From: Gemmatimonadota bacterium | Lineage (GTDB): Bacteria > Gemmatimonadota > Gemmatimonadetes > Gemmatimonadales > Gemmatimonadaceae | DNA: 15,976 nt | Direction: 5' to 3' | Assembly: GCA_028287225.1 (NCBI GenBank) | Contig: JAQBPZ010000166.1 | Location: 1 to 15,976, forward strand | Shown: piece after piece, positions 13,944 through 15,976 of the stretch | How the letters are laid out: each line of letters opens with the position of its first letter | Numbering within the stretch: position 1 is the first letter of the stretch | The notes under the pieces: model-generated | Told to the model about the DNA's origin: nothing | What the model saw: only the letters and a program-made list of their open reading frames with translations | Databases searched by the model: none | Position numbers and translations under genes: made by a program

Positions 13944-15403
13944 CCTGGACCATCGGACGGCGCATCGCCGGCGCGCTGGCGCTCGAGCTTGCGCTGCTGG
14001 TCGTGATGGCGCTCCTCGCCGCGCGCGCCCTCGGCACCACGGCAACGGCGTACGAGGACGCGCTCAACGTGCGGCGATTCCAGGTGGCGCCGGCCATCAA
14101 CGCCGAGTCGGAGATCCGTGGCGCCAACGTGGAGCAGCTGCTGCTCTTCGTGGCCAACGACCCGCGCTACGGGAAGTCGCGCGACAGCCTGGTCCAGGTC
14201 TCGCGCGCGCTGGTGGCCGGCCTGCGCCGGGCCTCGTCGAACGCGGCCGACAGCGCACGCTGGTCGCACGCCGACGAGGTCATGACGCGCTGGAGCTCCT
14301 CCATGCTCACGGCGAGCAACGCGCAGGCGGCCGGCAATACCGCCGAGTCCATGCGCAGTCGTGCAACGTCGCTCGCCCTCATCCGCACGGAGCTCGACTC
14401 CATCATTCGCGGAGGCGTGCTCGCCGCGCAGGCTCGGGGCGACTCCCTCGCGGCCGGCGGGGCTGCCACTGCGGAAGCAGCGCGGAAGAGCATCGCCTGG
14501 ACCACGCTGTTCACCCTGCTGGTGGGTGCCACCGCCGGCTACCTGATCAGCCGGTCCATCAATCGCCCGCTGCAGGAGACCGCGAACGTCATCGCGGCGA
14601 GCAGCGCGCAGATCCTCGCGGCCACCACCGAGCAGGCGGCGGGCACCAACGAGTCGATGGCCGCGGTCACCGAGACGGTGGCGACGGTGGACGAGGTGGC
14701 GCAGACGGCCACGCAGTCGGCGCAGCGCGCCCGCACGGTGGCGGACACCGCGCAGCGCGCCGCGGAAGGCGGCCGCGCCGGCCGCCAGGCGGTGCTGGAT
14801 TCCGTCGCGGCCATGCAGCTGGTGCAGACCCAGGTCGAGACCATGGCAAAAGGCATCGTCGCGCTCGCGGAGCAGGCCCAGGCCATCGGCGAGATCACGA
14901 CGGCTGTGAGCGACATCGCCGAGCAGACGAAGCTGCTCGCGCTAAACGCCGCGGTGGAGAGCACGCGTGCGGGAGAGCACGGCCGCGGCTTCGCCCTCGT
15001 GGCGGCCGAGATCAAGGCGCTCGCCGGCGAGGCGAAGGAGTCCACGACGCAGGTGCGCCGCCTGCTCGGCGAGATCCAGCGCGCCACGAGCGCGGCGGTC
15101 ATGGCCACCGAGCAGGGCACCAAGCAGACCGCGGCCGCGGTGCGGCAGGTGAGCCAGGCCGGTGAGATCATCGGCCAGCTCTCCGGGGTGATCGAGGAGT
15201 CGGCGCAGGCCGCCGCACAGATCGTCGCCTCCGCGGGGCAGCAGGCGCTCGGCATGGACCAGATCCGGCAGGCCATCGCGAACATCCACGACGCCACCCA
15301 GCAGAGCCTCACCGCGACGCGGCAGTCCGAGTCCGCCGCGCAGGACCTGACCTCGCTCGGCACCCGCCTGGTGGACATGGTCGGTGCGCGGGGCCGCGCC
15401 TGA
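13940..15403 (+). CDS. Transmembrane methyl-accepting chemotaxis protein with truncated HAMP region
   Basis: A 487-residue inner-membrane chemoreceptor. TM1 is at about 8-31 (RIAGALALELALLVVMALLAA). Residues 32-184 form a helical periplasmic domain of four-helix-bundle (4HB_MCP-like) character, and TM2 is at 185-204 (IAWTTLFTLLVGATAGYLIS). Only the first HAMP helix is visible (RSINRPLQETANVIA, 205-219). It runs straight into the signalling coiled coil (QILAATTEQAAGTNESMAAV, then ETVATVDEVAQTA). The hairpin tip is IAEQTKLLALNAAVESTRAGE (326-346), followed by HGRGFALVAAEIKALA. The arms are about 135 and 140 residues. No C-terminal CheR-docking pentapeptide is present; it ends GARGRA. GAGGA lies 4 nt before the ATG. 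It forms one operon with cheW-cheR-cheW and cheA, and is the WspA/FrzCD counterpart by position. Confidence 0.93.
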   Translation: MTWTIGRRIAGALALELALLVVMALLAARALGTTATAYEDALNVRRFQVAPAINAESEIRGANVEQLLLFVANDPRYGKSRDSLVQVSRALVAGLRRASSNAADSARWSHADEVMTRWSSSMLTASNAQAAGNTAESMRSRATSLALIRTELDSIIRGGVLAAQARGDSLAAGGAATAEAARKSIAWTTLFTLLVGATAGYLISRSINRPLQETANVIAASSAQILAATTEQAAGTNESMAAVTETVATVDEVAQTATQSAQRARTVADTAQRAAEGGRAGRQAVLDSVAAMQLVQTQVETMAKGIVALAEQAQAIGEITTAVSDIAEQTKLLALNAAVESTRAGEHGRGFALVAAEIKALAGEAKESTTQVRRLLGEIQRATSAAVMATEQGTKQTAAAVRQVSQAGEIIGQLSGVIEESAQAAAQIVASAGQQALGMDQIRQAIANIHDATQQSLTATRQSESAAQDLTSLGTRLVDMVGARGRA

Positions 15404-15442
15404 TCAGCTCCGCGATGAATGTCATGATGCCGGAGGACGCGC

Positions 15443-15976
15443 ATGGCGGATGATGCGCTGGCCACCCGGCTGCTCGGCATCTTCGTCGAGGAGCTCGGCG
15501 AGCAGGTCCAGCAGCTCAACGACGACCTGCTGGCCCTCGAGCGCGCGCCCGGCGACGTGAAGCCGCTCAGCGGCGTGTTTCGCGTGATGCACACCCTCAA
15601 GGGCGCGGCACGCGCGGCGGGGGTGCTCCAGGTGGAGAGCCTCTGCCACCTGCTGGAGACCGACCTCGCGCGGGCGCGCGACAGCGGCGCCCCGCTGGGC
15701 GGTGCCGCAATCGCGCTGCTCTTCGAGGCCGCGGATGCGCTGGGCGACGCGCGCGACCGGCTCGCGGCGGGCCAATCCCTCGTGGACGGCCCGATCGACG
15801 TCGTGATGCAGCACGCCCGCGGTCGCCTCGAGCCGTCGCAGAACGCCGGGACGAGTGCGCCGCGCGTCGCGACGGCCTCCCCGCAGCCGTCATCGCGCGT
15901 CGCGACGATGCCGGCCGCGGTGCCCACACCCGTGGCGGCCATGCCCGTGGTGCCGCCAGTACCCGCGCCGCCGGCG
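15443..15976 (+). CDS. cheA: CheA-family histidine kinase (partial, Hpt domain and linker only)
   Basis: 178 residues up to the right edge, still open. The N-terminal Hpt domain spans about 5-115 and contains FRVMHTLKGAARAAGV, with H50 as the phosphoryl-accepting histidine. An Ala/Pro/Val-rich linker follows (two R-V-A-T segments, then VPTPVAAMPVVPPVPAPPA). The H-T-L-K-G-A-A-R-A wording resembles Hpt domains of WspE/FrzE-type CheA-response-regulator hybrids more than flagellar CheA (H-S-I-K-G-G). Dimerisation, kinase, CheW-like and any receiver domains would lie outside the window. GGAGG at 15432-15436, 6 nt before the ATG, is the best ribosome binding site in the operon. The gap to the MCP stop is 39 nt. 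Confidence 0.92.
   Translation, partial: MADDALATRLLGIFVEELGEQVQQLNDDLLALERAPGDVKPLSGVFRVMHTLKGAARAAGVLQVESLCHLLETDLARARDSGAPLGGAAIALLFEAADALGDARDRLAAGQSLVDGPIDVVMQHARGRLEPSQNAGTSAPRVATASPQPSSRVATMPAAVPTPVAAMPVVPPVPAPPA

Noticed and set aside
14539..15942. 467-codon minus-strand frame under the MCP and cheA genes
   Set aside because: Ser/Ala/Cys-rich shadow of the repetitive MCP coiled coil.

Overview
The window is GC-rich, densely coding bacterial DNA with about a dozen chromosomal genes. I see no rRNA, tRNA, CRISPR array, insertion sequence or phage gene. Several signal peptides end in A-H-A-Q or A-Q-A-Q. There are two outer-membrane barrel proteins, so the cell is diderm. The gene mix (an OMP_b-brl_3-type TonB-linked receptor, a secreted AbgB-like amidohydrolase, cadherin/Ig-like exported proteins, and a Wsp/Frz-like chemosensory operon with a TPR-fused CheR) suggests a Gemmatimonadota-like or similar environmental bacterium. 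That placement is inference, because no marker gene is present.

Layout. Positions 1-482 (minus) hold the N-terminal part of a lipoate-protein ligase of the LplJ type, cut by the window edge. Divergent from it is a large TonB-linked outer-membrane receptor (718-3213), followed by an OsmC-family protein (3334-3798) and a secreted M20 amidohydrolase (3876-5525). GC-rich hairpins lie after the first two. A striking 89-nt near-perfect palindrome fills the gap between the amidohydrolase and a convergent three-gene minus-strand block. In its own reading order that block is an exported Ig/cadherin-like protein with a helical tail (8758-7292), a zinc-finger-like single-pass membrane protein (7213-6530) and an EamA-type transporter (6504-5632).

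Further right are a Gfo/Idh/MocA oxidoreductase (8896-9966), a small unknown helical protein (10008-10340) and a minus-strand PF13557-like beta-barrel (10368-11189). From 11328 to the window edge runs a tightly packed chemosensory operon: cheW, cheR with C-terminal TPRs, a second cheW, a transmembrane MCP, and the start of cheA. Stop/start overlaps of 4 nt and an 11-codon mini-ORF tie the first four reading frames together.

How the genes work together. In the chemosensory operon the MCP senses through a periplasmic helical domain. It would signal through the two CheW couplers to the CheA kinase, and CheR methylates the MCP. The order CheW-CheR(TPR)-CheW-MCP-CheA resembles the Wsp and Frz 'alternative cellular function' systems more than flagellar chemotaxis. 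The response regulator(s) and CheB must lie beyond the right edge. The most unusual points are the MCP with an apparently truncated HAMP domain, the bridging mini-ORF, the long intergenic palindrome, and the unrecognised exported Ig-like / zinc-finger membrane pair.
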